Origin: an uncultured Bacteroidales bacterium
GTDB taxonomy: Bacteria; Bacteroidota; Bacteroidia; Bacteroidales; UBA3824
Assembly (NCBI GenBank): GCA_905234655.1
Contig: CAJOJG010000016.1
Span: 1 to 58,643, forward strand
Direction: 5' to 3'
DNA: 58,643 nt
Position numbers and translations under genes: made by a program
The notes under the pieces: generated by a model
The model's database searches: none
Seen by the model: only the letters and a program-made list of their open reading frames with translations
What the model was told of the DNA's origin: nothing
Part shown: positions 1 through 8,009 of the stretch, piece by piece
Position numbering within the stretch: the stretch's first letter is position 1
How the letters are laid out: every line of letters begins with the position of its first letter

Positions 1-482
1 ATTTGCACGCCAGCCACTTTGCCGTTGATGAGCTGTTCGGGGCTGGAAACCACGCCGCCGTTGAAGTCTTTTTCGCTGACGGAGGCGATGGAGCCAGTGA
101 GGTCGCCTTTGCGCTTAGTACCGTAGCCGATGGCGACGACCTCGTTAAGTTCGGTCACTGAGGGCTGCATCTGGATGTCGAGCGTTCCAGTGGCGGGGAT
201 TGGCATAGAGACGGTCTCGTAGCCGATGAAAGAGAATACGACCGTGCCGTTTTCTTGGCTGGCAGGGACGTTGATGACGTATTTTCCGTCGATGTCGGTG
301 ATTGTGCCGACCGTCGTGCCTTGAACGGCGACGGTCACACCGATTAGCGGCTGGCTGCTTTCGTCGATGACTTTGCCCGAGAGTGTCTTTTGGGCGAAGG
401 CGACGGACGTAAGCCCCAGGAATGACACAAGAAGCAGAACTCTTGCGGCCATGTAGCGGATGTTAAGTTTCTTACAGTCCAT
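1..482 (-). CDS. SusC/RagA-like TonB-dependent outer membrane transporter, N-terminal part (runs off the window)
   Basis: About 160 codons of a gene that continues beyond the left edge. The start ATG (complement of 480-482) opens a signal peptide with core ARVLLLVSFLGLTSVAFAQ. A carboxypeptidase-regulatory-like beta domain follows (SGKVIDESSQPLIGVTV, then TVGTITDIDGKY), and then the TonB box and start of the plug (LNEVVAIGYGTKRKGDLTGS). This order is typical of SusC/RagA transporters, which import glycans across the outer membrane with a SusD lipoprotein and TonB energy. The substrate cannot be read from this part and the SusD partner would lie outside the window. A long untranslated leader with a LacI-type palindrome lies upstream. 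The family call is firm; the substrate is unknown. Confidence 0.93.
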   Translation of the reverse strand, partial: MDCKKLNIRYMAARVLLLVSFLGLTSVAFAQKTLSGKVIDESSQPLIGVTVAVQGTTVGTITDIDGKYVINVPASQENGTVVFSFIGYETVSMPIPATGTLDIQMQPSVTELNEVVAIGYGTKRKGDLTGSIASVSEKDFNGGVVSSPEQLINGKVAGVQ

Positions 483-836
483 TTTGTGTAATTTAATTGT
501 TTTTAATAAAATTAATTTATAGATTTGTAAATTAGTAAGTTACTGGATTGAATGTCCAAAAACTTGTTTGATTTTGTGCGCCATAAAGGTACAAAATATT
601 TTTAATATTCGACAAGCAATATTAAAAAATTGCAAAATTTCGGACTAAAATTTTTACATCGTCATAACACCCTGAAAATCAGCACTATTTTTTGGGCATT
701 AAAAATGTATCAATAACCTTAAATCCTATAACCTTTGTGTTAATCACACTGCAAATTTAAGTTAATGTAAATAATGTAAACTAATAATTATTGGATATTT
801 TGCTGTAAAAAATGCGCAAACGTTTGCGCAAACGTT
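483..836. other. Intergenic leader between murI and the susC-like gene
   Basis: This 354-bp AT-rich stretch holds no credible gene. It contains the LacI-type palindrome at 814-829 and a possible minus-strand -7 element at 752-759 (reads TAAATTTG on the minus strand). If that element is used, the susC-like mRNA has a leader of roughly 260 nt. I see no riboswitch fold or terminator in it. Confidence 0.6.
752..781 (-). promoter_or_regulatory. Candidate Bacteroidetes promoter for the susC-like gene
   Basis: On the minus strand TAAATTTG (752-759) matches the TAnnTTTG -7 consensus. A weak GTTTAC stands near -33 with a spacing of only about 16 bp, so the upstream element is imperfect. The assignment is inference. 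Confidence 0.35.
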
Positions 837-837
837 T
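814..837. promoter_or_regulatory. LacI/PurR-type operator: perfect palindrome with partial tandem duplication
   Basis: A perfect 16-bp palindrome (GCGCAAACGTTTGCGC, 814-829) is followed by a second copy of its first 12 bases, giving two tandem GCGCAAACGTTT units (814-825 and 826-837). The core GCAAACGTTTGC is the classical LacI-family operator shape. It abuts the murI stop codon and lies upstream of the susC-like gene transcribed the other side of it, so control of that transporter is the likely role. Confidence 0.6.
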
Positions 838-1649
838 TAAAATAGGATTCTTTCGCTCCTGACTTCCTTTCCCAAAAACACTGCCGCCGTCCGGTCGAAA
901 GTTTGGGGCGTGTCGGTCGTATAATATAAGGTGTGGCCGCCCTTGGAGAGACGTGATTCCATTTCGGGATGGCGGACGAGGTAGTCGGCGAGGCTATGGG
1001 CAACGATTTCGTTCTGCTGGACGAAGGACACCGGGGAGCCGGCGGATGCTTTTTCAAATGATTCTATCAACAATGGATAATGCGTACAGCCGAGGACGAC
1101 TGCGTCTATCGATGGCGACTGAGAGAGGAGCGCGTCATAATATTTCTTTACGAAATAGTCCGTGCCGGGATTGGAAATCTCGCCATTTTCCACGAGGGCG
1201 GCGAGCATCGGGCAGGCTTGCTGATGGACTGTGATGTGCGGGTAGAGTTTCTGTATTTCGATTATGTAGGACTGGGAGTCGACGGTGCCCTGGGTGCCGA
1301 GGATGCCGACGTGCTTTGTGCGTGTGTACCTGTCGATGACCTCTGCGGTCGGTCTGATGATGCCGAGGACGCGGTTCGTGGGGTCGATCTTCGGCAGGTC
1401 GTTCTGCTGTATCGAGCGCAGGGCTTTTGCGGACGCCGTGTTGCATGCGAGTATTACTAACGGGCATCCCATATCAAAAAGACGGCGCACCGCCTGCAAT
1501 GTGTAGGCGTACACCGTCTCATAACTTCGTGAACCGTATGGCGCTCTCGCATTGTCGCCGACGAAGATGTAGTCGTACTGCGGCAATATTTCCTGAAATT
1601 TGCGGAGGATTGTCAACCCGCCGAATCCGGAATCGAATACGCCAATCAT
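837..1649 (-). CDS. murI: Glutamate racemase
   Basis: Interconverts L- and D-glutamate in the cytoplasm, supplying D-Glu for peptidoglycan. At 270 aa it is of normal length. The N-terminal FDSGFGGLT motif carries the catalytic Asp7, the first catalytic cysteine is Cys69 in LACNTAS, and the second is Cys188 in VLGCTHYPLL, so the two-base mechanism is intact. It is the last gene of the minus-strand envelope cluster (uppS, bamA, ompH, ompH, murI), 26 bp after the second ompH gene; this arrangement is common in Bacteroidetes. The start at 1649 gives the canonical MIGVFDSG beginning. Confidence 0.97.
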   Translation of the reverse strand: MIGVFDSGFGGLTILRKFQEILPQYDYIFVGDNARAPYGSRSYETVYAYTLQAVRRLFDMGCPLVILACNTASAKALRSIQQNDLPKIDPTNRVLGIIRPTAEVIDRYTRTKHVGILGTQGTVDSQSYIIEIQKLYPHITVHQQACPMLAALVENGEISNPGTDYFVKKYYDALLSQSPSIDAVVLGCTHYPLLIESFEKASAGSPVSFVQQNEIVAHSLADYLVRHPEMESRLSKGGHTLYYTTDTPQTFDRTAAVFLGKEVRSERILF

Positions 1650-1675
1650 TTTTTTTGGACGAGGATGTCGTTAGG

Positions 1676-2194
1676 TTAAAGACCGAGTTCTTTCTTTACT
1701 TCCGGGGTCAGGTCAACGCTTATCGACTCGTTGATGTACAATACGTTGGCTTTTTCCATGACGTAGACGTATCCACCGGCAGCCGCCACTTTCTTTATGG
1801 CAGCGTCTATCTTGTCGGTGATGGGTTTTAGGAGTTCTGCCTGCTTCTGCTGCATGCTCTGCTGTGCGTTCTCCTGGAAACGCTGTATGCGCTCCTGGAG
1901 CTGCATGATTTCCTGTTCCTTGTCGGCGCGGAGGGCTGGCGACCATTTTTCGGGGGCTTTGTCCGCGAGCTGGATGTTCTCCTGGTATGCCTGCATCTTG
2001 CTTTGGTACTCTGCGCCCATGGCCTGGAGCTGGTCTTCAAGTTTTTTGCTTTCCGTCTCGAGGGTAGTGCGCGCGGCTTTTGTCTCGGGCATGTTGTCGA
2101 TAATCTCGGACGACGTTATGTGGCCGAATTTTTGCGCGGAAGACGGTACGCTGAGCGCGACTAACGCTATCAATACGATTAACAGTTTTTTCAT
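1676..2194 (-). CDS. OmpH/Skp family periplasmic chaperone (second copy)
   Basis: 172 aa: a signal peptide (core LLIVLIALVALSVPSSAQ) followed by a long helical coiled coil (about residues 35-135) rich in Gln, Lys and Glu, the tentacle structure of Skp/OmpH. The N-terminal KFGHITSSEIIDNMPE and C-terminal YVYVMEKANVLYI segments form the small beta body. By family it escorts unfolded outer-membrane proteins to the BAM complex. It lies 33 bp after the other ompH gene and downstream of bamA on the same strand, so co-expression is likely. Confidence 0.92.
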   Translation of the reverse strand: MKKLLIVLIALVALSVPSSAQKFGHITSSEIIDNMPETKAARTTLETESKKLEDQLQAMGAEYQSKMQAYQENIQLADKAPEKWSPALRADKEQEIMQLQERIQRFQENAQQSMQQKQAELLKPITDKIDAAIKKVAAAGGYVYVMEKANVLYINESISVDLTPEVKKELGL

Positions 2195-2227
2195 TTTGTC
2201 TGTAGGGTTTCTGTGATGATTTAATTA

Positions 2228-2731
2228 TTATTTGATTATCTTTTTAAGCACGACGTCGCTTTCGTCGTATTTCTCGCTGGCATATATGATGTCGCCGGTT
2301 ACTTTGTCGAAGATGTAGTCGTATCCAGCCTCGGTAGCCACGCTCTTGAGCGCGTTATATACGTTGTCCTGAATGGGCTTGATGAGTTCCTGGCGTTTCT
2401 TTGCGAGTTCGCCGTCGCTTCCGAAATACTTCTTCTGGAGCTCCTTGGCCTCCTTCTCCTTGTCGATGATTTCGTTCTCACGCTTTACCTTGGTCGCCTC
2501 TGGGAGGATGTCGGCCTCCGCCTGGTACTTCTTGTACATCTCGTCGAGCTGGTTGAACTTGGCTTCGACTTCCTGCTGCCACTGCTTGGAGTAGTTGTCA
2601 AGCTTGGTCTGCGCCTGCTGGTATGCAGGAATCTTGCCCAGTATATATTCTGTGTCAACGTGGGCGAACTTCTGCGCAAATGCGCTTCCCATTATCAGTG
2701 TCAACGCAAGGGTGAATATCAATCTTTTCAT
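2228..2731 (-). CDS. OmpH/Skp family periplasmic chaperone (first copy)
   Basis: 167 aa with a signal peptide (LIFTLALTLIMGSAFAQ), then KFAHVDTEYILGKIPAYQQAQ, a coiled coil (about 40-115), and a beta C-terminus (GYDYIFDKVTGDIIYAS). It is a paralogue of the next gene; two adjacent Skp-like genes after bamA are usual in this phylum. Expected role: periplasmic holdase for barrel proteins, working with the bamA product upstream. A 180-bp spacer with a large hairpin separates it from bamA, so the pair could also have its own transcript. Confidence 0.92.
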   Translation of the reverse strand: MKRLIFTLALTLIMGSAFAQKFAHVDTEYILGKIPAYQQAQTKLDNYSKQWQQEVEAKFNQLDEMYKKYQAEADILPEATKVKRENEIIDKEKEAKELQKKYFGSDGELAKKRQELIKPIQDNVYNALKSVATEAGYDYIFDKVTGDIIYASEKYDESDVVLKKIIK

Positions 2732-2744
2732 ATCTGCAATTAGT

Positions 2745-2812
2745 TTTTAGTTATTAGTTTTATAGTTTATAGTCGATAGTTTAGGATTGAAAGTTGAAAA
2801 TTGAAAGTCTTT
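2745..2812. repeat. Low-complexity AT-rich intergenic repeat
   Basis: Short variants of TTTATAGTTTATAGTC and GATTGAAAGTTGAAAATTGAAAG run between bamA and ompH. Similar words built from AATTCAAAATTC and AAATCAACAAATC occur at 16037-16083 and 51521-51588. Such degenerate strings are frequent between Bacteroidales genes; no function is evident. Confidence 0.5.
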
Positions 2813-2816
2813 CCTC

Positions 2817-2838
2817 TTTTAATCTCTCCTCTCTCCTC
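2817..2838. repeat. Polypyrimidine 22-mer, copy 1
   Basis: TTTTAATCTCTCCTCTCTCC plus TC is found here and again, identical, at 12782-12803. Both copies sit next to a long intergenic hairpin at the 3' end of a minus-strand gene (bamA here, dnaJ there). Confidence 0.8.
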
Positions 2839-2843
2839 TTCCC

Positions 2844-2892
2844 TAATTGTTGACGGCGGCCGGGGGAGTGAACGCCGCGCCGTCAACAATTA
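2844..2892. other. Long inverted repeat (15-bp perfect stem) downstream of bamA
   Basis: TAATTGTTGACGGCG (2844-2858) pairs perfectly with CGCCGTCAACAATTA (2878-2892) around a 19-nt GC-rich loop. On the minus strand it lies just after the bamA stop. No U-tract follows, so it is more likely an mRNA-stabilising or processing element, or a weak attenuator before the ompH pair, than a classical terminator. Confidence 0.6.
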
Positions 2893-2911
2893 ATATAAAT
2901 TAACTCACCTC

Positions 2912-5392
2912 TTAAAAGCTCTGTCCGAGTGTGAACTGCAACTTTGAGCCGCTGCGCTCGGACTCTCCCGGCGGCACGTCGAAGCCCCAGCCCCAGTCAA
3001 GTCCCAACATTCCGAGCATCGGCAGGAAGACCCTCACGCCGACTCCCGCCGCGCGGTACACGTCAAACGGGCGGAACTCGTTAAGCTCTTTCCAACAGTT
3101 ACCGCCTTCGAGGAACGCGATGCCGTAGATTGTGGCGGATTCGCTTAATATGGCCGGGTATCGGAGTTCGAGCGCGTATTTTGCGTAGACATTGCCATCG
3201 GCGGAGATTGTCTCCGCGTCATAGCCACGAAGTCCGATTACGTCCTTTCCATACGAATAATAGTTCATGCCGTCGCCGCCCATCGTGAAGCCTTGGAATG
3301 GCGAGTAGCCCAAGTCGCGTGTGTAGTAGCACGACAGACCGTACTGGATTTTAGTGTGGAGTACGAGGTCGCCGATGAGCTGTGTGAAGTTCTTCGCCTC
3401 AAAACCGTACTTATGGTACTCGACCCATTTCCAACGGTCGTCCTCGTCGATTGTCTTGTAGTTCTTGTCGTTCATGTGGGAGTATGGCGGGGTGAGCTCG
3501 GCAGTCAATGAGAATGACGAGCCACGGCGCGAGTAGATCGGCGCGTCGATGTTATTACGCGAGAAGACAATCTTGAGCGCGATTTCGTTGGCGGTGCCGT
3601 TTGCGCTAAAGCCAGTGAAATACTGGTAGTTCTTAAGTTTGTAACGCTTGAAGGCTACCTCGTTATAGAGCTGGAAGTAGTTGTCCGGCCAAGACAAGCG
3701 GCGACCGAGGCCGACTGCCGCGCCCCATACCTGCATACGGTAGTCCATGCTCGAGCTGTAATAGTTGCTGTAATACGACGAGGACGAGTAATATTTCGCA
3801 TAGTTGACGTCTGTGTAATAGAAACTTACAGTGAGCGAGTTCCTCTTGCGCCCGCCGAGCCATGGTTCTACAAACGACGCGCTGTAGGTCTGGTAATATT
3901 TGCCGTTGGACTGGAAGGACAGGCTGAGTTTTTGACCGTCGCCCTGCGGCAACGGGTGCCATGAGGACTTGTCAAAGAAGTTGTGGGTAGAGAAGTTGTT
4001 GAACGTAACGCCAAGCCTGCCGACGAAGTAGCCGCCGCCCCAGCCTGCCGAGAGTTCAAACATGTCGCTGCCTTTTTCCGTAAGCGGATACTCGATGTCG
4101 ACCTCCTTGTTTATGTAGTCCGGGACGGGGTTCGGCATGAGTTTTTCCGGCTCAAAGTTGCCCAGCTGCGCAAGTTCGCGGACGGAGGCTATGATGTCGC
4201 TCTTGCTGAAAAGCTCGCCGGGGATTGTGTAGAGTTCACGAATCGGCACCTGGTCGTTTGTCCTTGTGTTTCCGCTGACAATGATGCGGTCAATGTGCGC
4301 CTGTGGCCCTTCGAAAACCATGATCTCGACGTCCACGGAGTCATTGACAACCGCCGTCTCGCGCGGCACGGTGCGGAAGAACAGGTAGCCGTCGTCCAAG
4401 TAGATGTTGGACACAGCGTCCTTGTCATTGTTAATGCGGTCGTCAAGGCGGTTCTGGTCGTAGAGTTCGCCTTTCTTGATGTCAAGTCGTTTTTGAAGCA
4501 CGTCCGTTCCATATTTCTCATTGCCAATCCATGTGATGTTACGGAAATAGTACTGGCGGCCTTCGTACACGGTCAGGTCGACGCCGACGAGTTTTTCACT
4601 TATGCGGTACACCGAATCGCCGACAACGTATGCGTCGCGGTAGCCGTGCTCGTTATATTTCTTGATGAGTTTTTCCTTGTCCTCCTCGAACTTCGAGCGG
4701 ACAAACTTGGACGGCTTGAACATGCCGTACCAGCGTTTTTGTTTTGTGCTTTTAAGAGCCTTGCGGACTTTTGCGTCCGTGAACGCGCTGTCGCCATGGG
4801 GCGTGATGTTGAGGATTTTCACCTTCTTGCCCTTGTCGACGTTAATCACAAGGTTTGATACGTTCTGGAGGTTTGTGTCAGGTACTTCGAGAACCCTTAC
4901 GTCAACATTGTAGAAGCCTTTTTCGTAGTAATGCTCCATGATTATGTTGCGCGTCTTTGTCATGGTGTGTTCCGTGACCTTCGTACCCGGGACGAGGTTG
5001 ACCTTATTGTCGAGGTCTTCCCGTTCGCCTTTACGTATGCCCTTGTAGGTCACTTTGTTAAGCTTGGCGCGTTCTTCGAGCTTGATGTCGAGGAATACCT
5101 TGTCGTCCGGGGTCGTCGAGGTAATGCCGATGCTGACATCGGAAAAAAGTCCTTGCCGCCATAGTTTTTCCACAGAACGTGTAATCACGTCGCCCGGGAT
5201 GGCCACCTTTTGACCAACCTTCAGGCCCGAAATCTGTATGATGGCCTGCTTGTTGAGGTACTTGATGCCGGAAACGGTTATTCCGCCGATTGTGTATTCT
5301 TTTGGGGAGTCATAACTGATGGTCGTCTGGGCCCAAGAACCCGTAATGGCCATTATCAGCATCATCGTCAGCAGCAGTAGTCTACTTTTCAT
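2912..5392 (-). CDS. bamA: Outer membrane protein assembly factor BamA (Omp85)
   Basis: Core subunit of the BAM machine that folds and inserts beta-barrel proteins into the outer membrane. 826 aa: signal peptide (to about residue 21, GSWAQ), a periplasmic region of about 400 residues for five POTRA domains (for example GITVSGIKYLNKQAIIQISG and KGIRKGEREDLDNKV), then a 16-strand-type barrel that begins near GSDMFELSAGWGGG. The C-terminus LQFTLGQSF ends in the Phe expected of a barrel signal, and the VIGLRGYDAE segment carries the R-G motif of barrel loop 6. Length is normal for Bacteroidetes. The gene lies between uppS and the two skp-like genes, the usual order. Confidence 0.97.
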   Translation of the reverse strand: MKSRLLLLTMMLIMAITGSWAQTTISYDSPKEYTIGGITVSGIKYLNKQAIIQISGLKVGQKVAIPGDVITRSVEKLWRQGLFSDVSIGITSTTPDDKVFLDIKLEERAKLNKVTYKGIRKGEREDLDNKVNLVPGTKVTEHTMTKTRNIIMEHYYEKGFYNVDVRVLEVPDTNLQNVSNLVINVDKGKKVKILNITPHGDSAFTDAKVRKALKSTKQKRWYGMFKPSKFVRSKFEEDKEKLIKKYNEHGYRDAYVVGDSVYRISEKLVGVDLTVYEGRQYYFRNITWIGNEKYGTDVLQKRLDIKKGELYDQNRLDDRINNDKDAVSNIYLDDGYLFFRTVPRETAVVNDSVDVEIMVFEGPQAHIDRIIVSGNTRTNDQVPIRELYTIPGELFSKSDIIASVRELAQLGNFEPEKLMPNPVPDYINKEVDIEYPLTEKGSDMFELSAGWGGGYFVGRLGVTFNNFSTHNFFDKSSWHPLPQGDGQKLSLSFQSNGKYYQTYSASFVEPWLGGRKRNSLTVSFYYTDVNYAKYYSSSSYYSNYYSSSMDYRMQVWGAAVGLGRRLSWPDNYFQLYNEVAFKRYKLKNYQYFTGFSANGTANEIALKIVFSRNNIDAPIYSRRGSSFSLTAELTPPYSHMNDKNYKTIDEDDRWKWVEYHKYGFEAKNFTQLIGDLVLHTKIQYGLSCYYTRDLGYSPFQGFTMGGDGMNYYSYGKDVIGLRGYDAETISADGNVYAKYALELRYPAILSESATIYGIAFLEGGNCWKELNEFRPFDVYRAAGVGVRVFLPMLGMLGLDWGWGFDVPPGESERSGSKLQFTLGQSF

Positions 5393-5440
5393 TTGAGGAT
5401 ATTTAGGATAATCTGTTTTTGTGTTTTAAATAACAAGCCG

Positions 5441-5448
5441 CAAAGTTA
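5441..5448 (-). promoter_or_regulatory. Candidate -7 element upstream of bamA
   Basis: Minus-strand TAACTTTG matches TAnnTTTG 49 bp before the bamA start. No well-spaced TTTG -33 element is visible, so an internal promoter between uppS and bamA is only a possibility. Confidence 0.3.
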
Positions 5449-5485
5449 CGCATTATTTTTCAAAAAAATTCACTTTTTCAAAAAT

Positions 5486-6229
5486 TCAACTTCCAATCTG
5501 CTGCGAAGTCTTGCCGAATCTCCTTTCCCGGTGCTGGTAGTCCACAATAGCCTTGTAGAACTGCTCCTCGTCGAAGTCAGGCCACAGTACGTCGGTGAAA
5601 TACAGTTCGGAGTACGAAATCTGCCACAGCAGGAAGTTGGAGACCCTGACCTCGCCGCTCGTGCGTATCAGGAGCTCCGGGTCGGGCATGTCAGCCGTGT
5701 ACAAGCACTTCGAGAAGTCGTCGTCCTTCAGGCTGTCTATGTCGAACGGCGACTGCTTGTAGCGTTTTAGGAGCGTTTTTACGGCGTTCATTATCTCGTA
5801 CCTGCCACCGTAGCTCAGCGCGATGACCACCGTCAGCCCCGTGTTCGCCGCCGACTTATGGCAGGCTTCCTCGATGTCGGCGCGCACGTCGTCTGGCAGC
5901 ATGGAGTTGTCGCCTATGGTCGTCAGCCTCATGTTGTACTTTATGAGGTCGGCGAACTGCGACACAATGGATTTTGAGAGTAACGCCATCAGGCCGTTGA
6001 CCTCGCTCTCGGGGCGTTCCCAGTTTTCTATCGAGAAGGCGTAGAGCGTGATGTACTTGATGCCGATTTTGTTGGCGGCGTCTACAATCTCACGCGCCCT
6101 CACAGCACCTTGGGTATGGCCTTCGAGACGGTCTTTGCCGAGTTTGTTGGCCCAGCGTCCGTTACCGTCCATGATGACCGCCACGTGCGATGGTATCCTG
6201 TCGCGGTCTATTTGCTCCAAAAATGACAT
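5486..6229 (-). CDS. uppS: Isoprenyl transferase (undecaprenyl diphosphate synthase)
   Basis: Condenses isopentenyl units in cis on farnesyl-PP to make the C55 lipid carrier for cell-wall and surface polysaccharides. 247 aa; the catalytic signature HVAVIMDGNGRWA with Asp21 is near the N-terminus, followed by GHTQGAVRARE and LYAFSIENWERP. The late substrate-binding part PDPELLIRTSGEVRVSNFLLWQ is present. It sits between the DUF6089-like barrel gene and bamA on the minus strand, a conserved Bacteroidetes arrangement linking lipid-carrier supply with outer-membrane biogenesis. Confidence 0.97.
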   Translation of the reverse strand: MSFLEQIDRDRIPSHVAVIMDGNGRWANKLGKDRLEGHTQGAVRAREIVDAANKIGIKYITLYAFSIENWERPESEVNGLMALLSKSIVSQFADLIKYNMRLTTIGDNSMLPDDVRADIEEACHKSAANTGLTVVIALSYGGRYEIMNAVKTLLKRYKQSPFDIDSLKDDDFSKCLYTADMPDPELLIRTSGEVRVSNFLLWQISYSELYFTDVLWPDFDEEQFYKAIVDYQHRERRFGKTSQQIGS

Positions 6230-6284
6230 TTGTCCTGATCTTTATAATTAAATATATCTCTAAGTCGCCATGCGAGCGTCTTTT

Positions 6285-7022
6285 TTAGTAAGCCGAGCAC
6301 CGATGGGGGCCGTTGGCATTCGGGCGGAACGACAGGACGACACCGATGAACGAATAGCAGTCGTCGTTACCGAGGAATGACTTTTGGCGTGCGGCATTAT
6401 CCCCGAACTCGAGGCTGTACTTGTCTTCATAGATGCCGTCGAGGACATCGGAGAAGAGTTTGCGGTATTTCCACTCCGCCGACAGCGTGAACGAGCTGCT
6501 CGGGCTGTACTTTATCCCGACGCCAAACGGTATGCAGAACCTGAGACCCTCGTTGACAAACGAGCCAAGGACTATGCCCGGGCCGGCGACGATGTACGGC
6601 GAAAAACAGCGGTAATGGTCGCCCGGCACTAATGGCAAAAAGTTAATCTCGCCCTGCACCGACAACTCCACAAGCTCGTTCTCAAACGACGCGCCGCGCC
6701 ATTTCTGGTACTCGCTGCTGAAATCCAAGTCACTGCCTTCGAGTTTGCACCATATAGCCTGGAACGTCGCGGCAAACCTGTAGTCGATGACATGCCGGAG
6801 ATTGAACCCCAAGGCGGGTTTTGGCTTATAGAACGGTGCAGTCGGGTTAATCTCACCATTATAATAGCCAACACCCAAGAAAACGCCGTACTCGTCGAAA
6901 TTCTTGTCGCCGCACTGCGCAAACGCGCCCTCAAACGACATCGACAATGCCGACGCGATTCCAACCGCAAAGATACGGCAAACTTTTGTTACACCATTTA
7001 TAAAAAAACTTAATTTTGTCAT
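6285..7022 (-). CDS. Outer membrane beta-barrel protein, DUF6089-like
   Basis: 245 aa with a signal-like N-terminus (GIASALSMSFEGAFAQ). Features of the DUF6089 family: an early GVFLGVGYYNGEINPTAPF motif, alternating aromatic/hydrophobic strands, and a GPGIVLG turn. The family is found next to uppS and bamA across Bacteroidetes, exactly the context here (55 bp before uppS). It is probably an 8- to 10-strand outer-membrane barrel of unknown function. The start chosen gives a positively charged n-region before the hydrophobic core. Confidence 0.75.
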   Translation of the reverse strand: MTKLSFFINGVTKVCRIFAVGIASALSMSFEGAFAQCGDKNFDEYGVFLGVGYYNGEINPTAPFYKPKPALGFNLRHVIDYRFAATFQAIWCKLEGSDLDFSSEYQKWRGASFENELVELSVQGEINFLPLVPGDHYRCFSPYIVAGPGIVLGSFVNEGLRFCIPFGVGIKYSPSSSFTLSAEWKYRKLFSDVLDGIYEDKYSLEFGDNAARQKSFLGNDDCYSFIGVVLSFRPNANGPHRCSAY

Positions 7023-7143
7023 CTCCTTATCCTTTATAAATTAAATTTTTTTTACCGCTACGCGGCATTATATTTATTGTCCGTCAGGACAATAATAAAA
7101 CTATCCAAACTTGCCAAATATTGCGTCCGACAAAGCCAAAAGC

Positions 7144-7857
7144 TCATCTTTTAACGAGTTTTACGAAATCGACATGGATTGGATTGTCGCCGACGGGACG
7201 CTCAAGCCTAATCGGGAAATAACTGTCACGCATAATCCAAGTCGAAATCGAATCCATCCACATTGTGCCGGAAGCGCGGTCGGGATGAGCCACGTCGCCA
7301 GCCACACGGGTGAAATGGAGATTCTTCGACAGGAAAAACTGCCGAGGGCCAAACCGCTTCATCATCACGTCATTAATGCCAGTGTCCTCTGCCCAGTTCG
7401 GCGGGCCGATCCACACAGTCGGAATGCCGCGCGTCTGTGGCACAAGCGCATCGAAAAAACAGTCGCGCCCATGCCCGTTATAAGCGAAAAGCTCATTCGC
7501 GCCGATGACAAAAATGATGTACGTCGGATCGAACTTGTCAATGAAATATGACAAAGTGTCACACTCGGCGTAAGTCTTTGAAGTCGCGCCGACCCACGAG
7601 ACCACGTTGAGGGCATGACCGTTATAGTCACAATAATTCTTCACCCGGAACATCAACGAATACGCCATCGAGTCGCCGATAAGCAAGATACGCTGGGACG
7701 CAGTGTCGCACCTCACGCTCTGCCCGTCGCGAAAACTCGTCAGCGCGCCACAATCCGCCACGCCGTCCGCATCTACAGGAGCATACCGATGGCGATAGCC
7801 CAATAATGCAGCGGCCGCGACAACCACTAACGCCAATATAATCAGAGTCTTTTTCAT
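7144..7857 (-). CDS. SGNH/GDSL-type hydrolase, membrane-anchored or secreted
   Basis: About 237 aa. I start at the ATG at 7855-7857 because it begins a clean signal/anchor segment (MKKTLIILALVVVAAAALLG); the open frame extends 37 codons further but with no such signal. Block I is LLIGDSMAYS with the nucleophile Ser, block III is IIFVIGANELF, and a terminal Asp/His pair may be in GDNPIHVDF. These are hallmarks of SGNH esterases or acetyl-hydrolases acting outside the cytoplasm. A DUF459-type (periplasmic) role is possible. The substrate is unknown. It is divergent from the sigma factor gene. Confidence 0.75.
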   Translation of the reverse strand: MKKTLIILALVVVAAAALLGYRHRYAPVDADGVADCGALTSFRDGQSVRCDTASQRILLIGDSMAYSLMFRVKNYCDYNGHALNVVSWVGATSKTYAECDTLSYFIDKFDPTYIIFVIGANELFAYNGHGRDCFFDALVPQTRGIPTVWIGPPNWAEDTGINDVMMKRFGPRQFFLSKNLHFTRVAGDVAHPDRASGTMWMDSISTWIMRDSYFPIRLERPVGDNPIHVDFVKLVKR

Positions 7858-7926
7858 CGAAAGTTTGTCTAATTGCAACTGGAACGTGTCAAGTTCCATT
7901 CCAAGGGAACAAAGGTAGTGATTTTT

Positions 7927-7961
7927 TTTGTTAGAAAACAGAGTTTTTTTTGTTATTTTTG
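7927..7961 (+). promoter_or_regulatory. Candidate promoter of the ECF sigma factor gene
   Basis: TTTG (7927-7930) and TATTTTTG (7954-7961) are separated by 23 bp, slightly longer than the usual 19-21. The 8010 start codon lies 49 bp beyond. A minus-strand TACCTTTG (7910-7917) points the other way toward the SGNH hydrolase gene. Confidence 0.4.
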
Positions 7962-8009
7962 CAACCAAACAAACACATTATCGGTCTAATTATCAGAAAT
8001 TAGCAGAAA

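Noticed and set aside
2844..2892. Classical terminator of bamA
   Set aside because: The stem is strong but no U-tract follows on the minus strand.
7857..7968. Longer N-terminus of the SGNH hydrolase
   Set aside because: The extra 37 codons contain no signal and sit over the promoter region; the internal Met gives a clean anchor.
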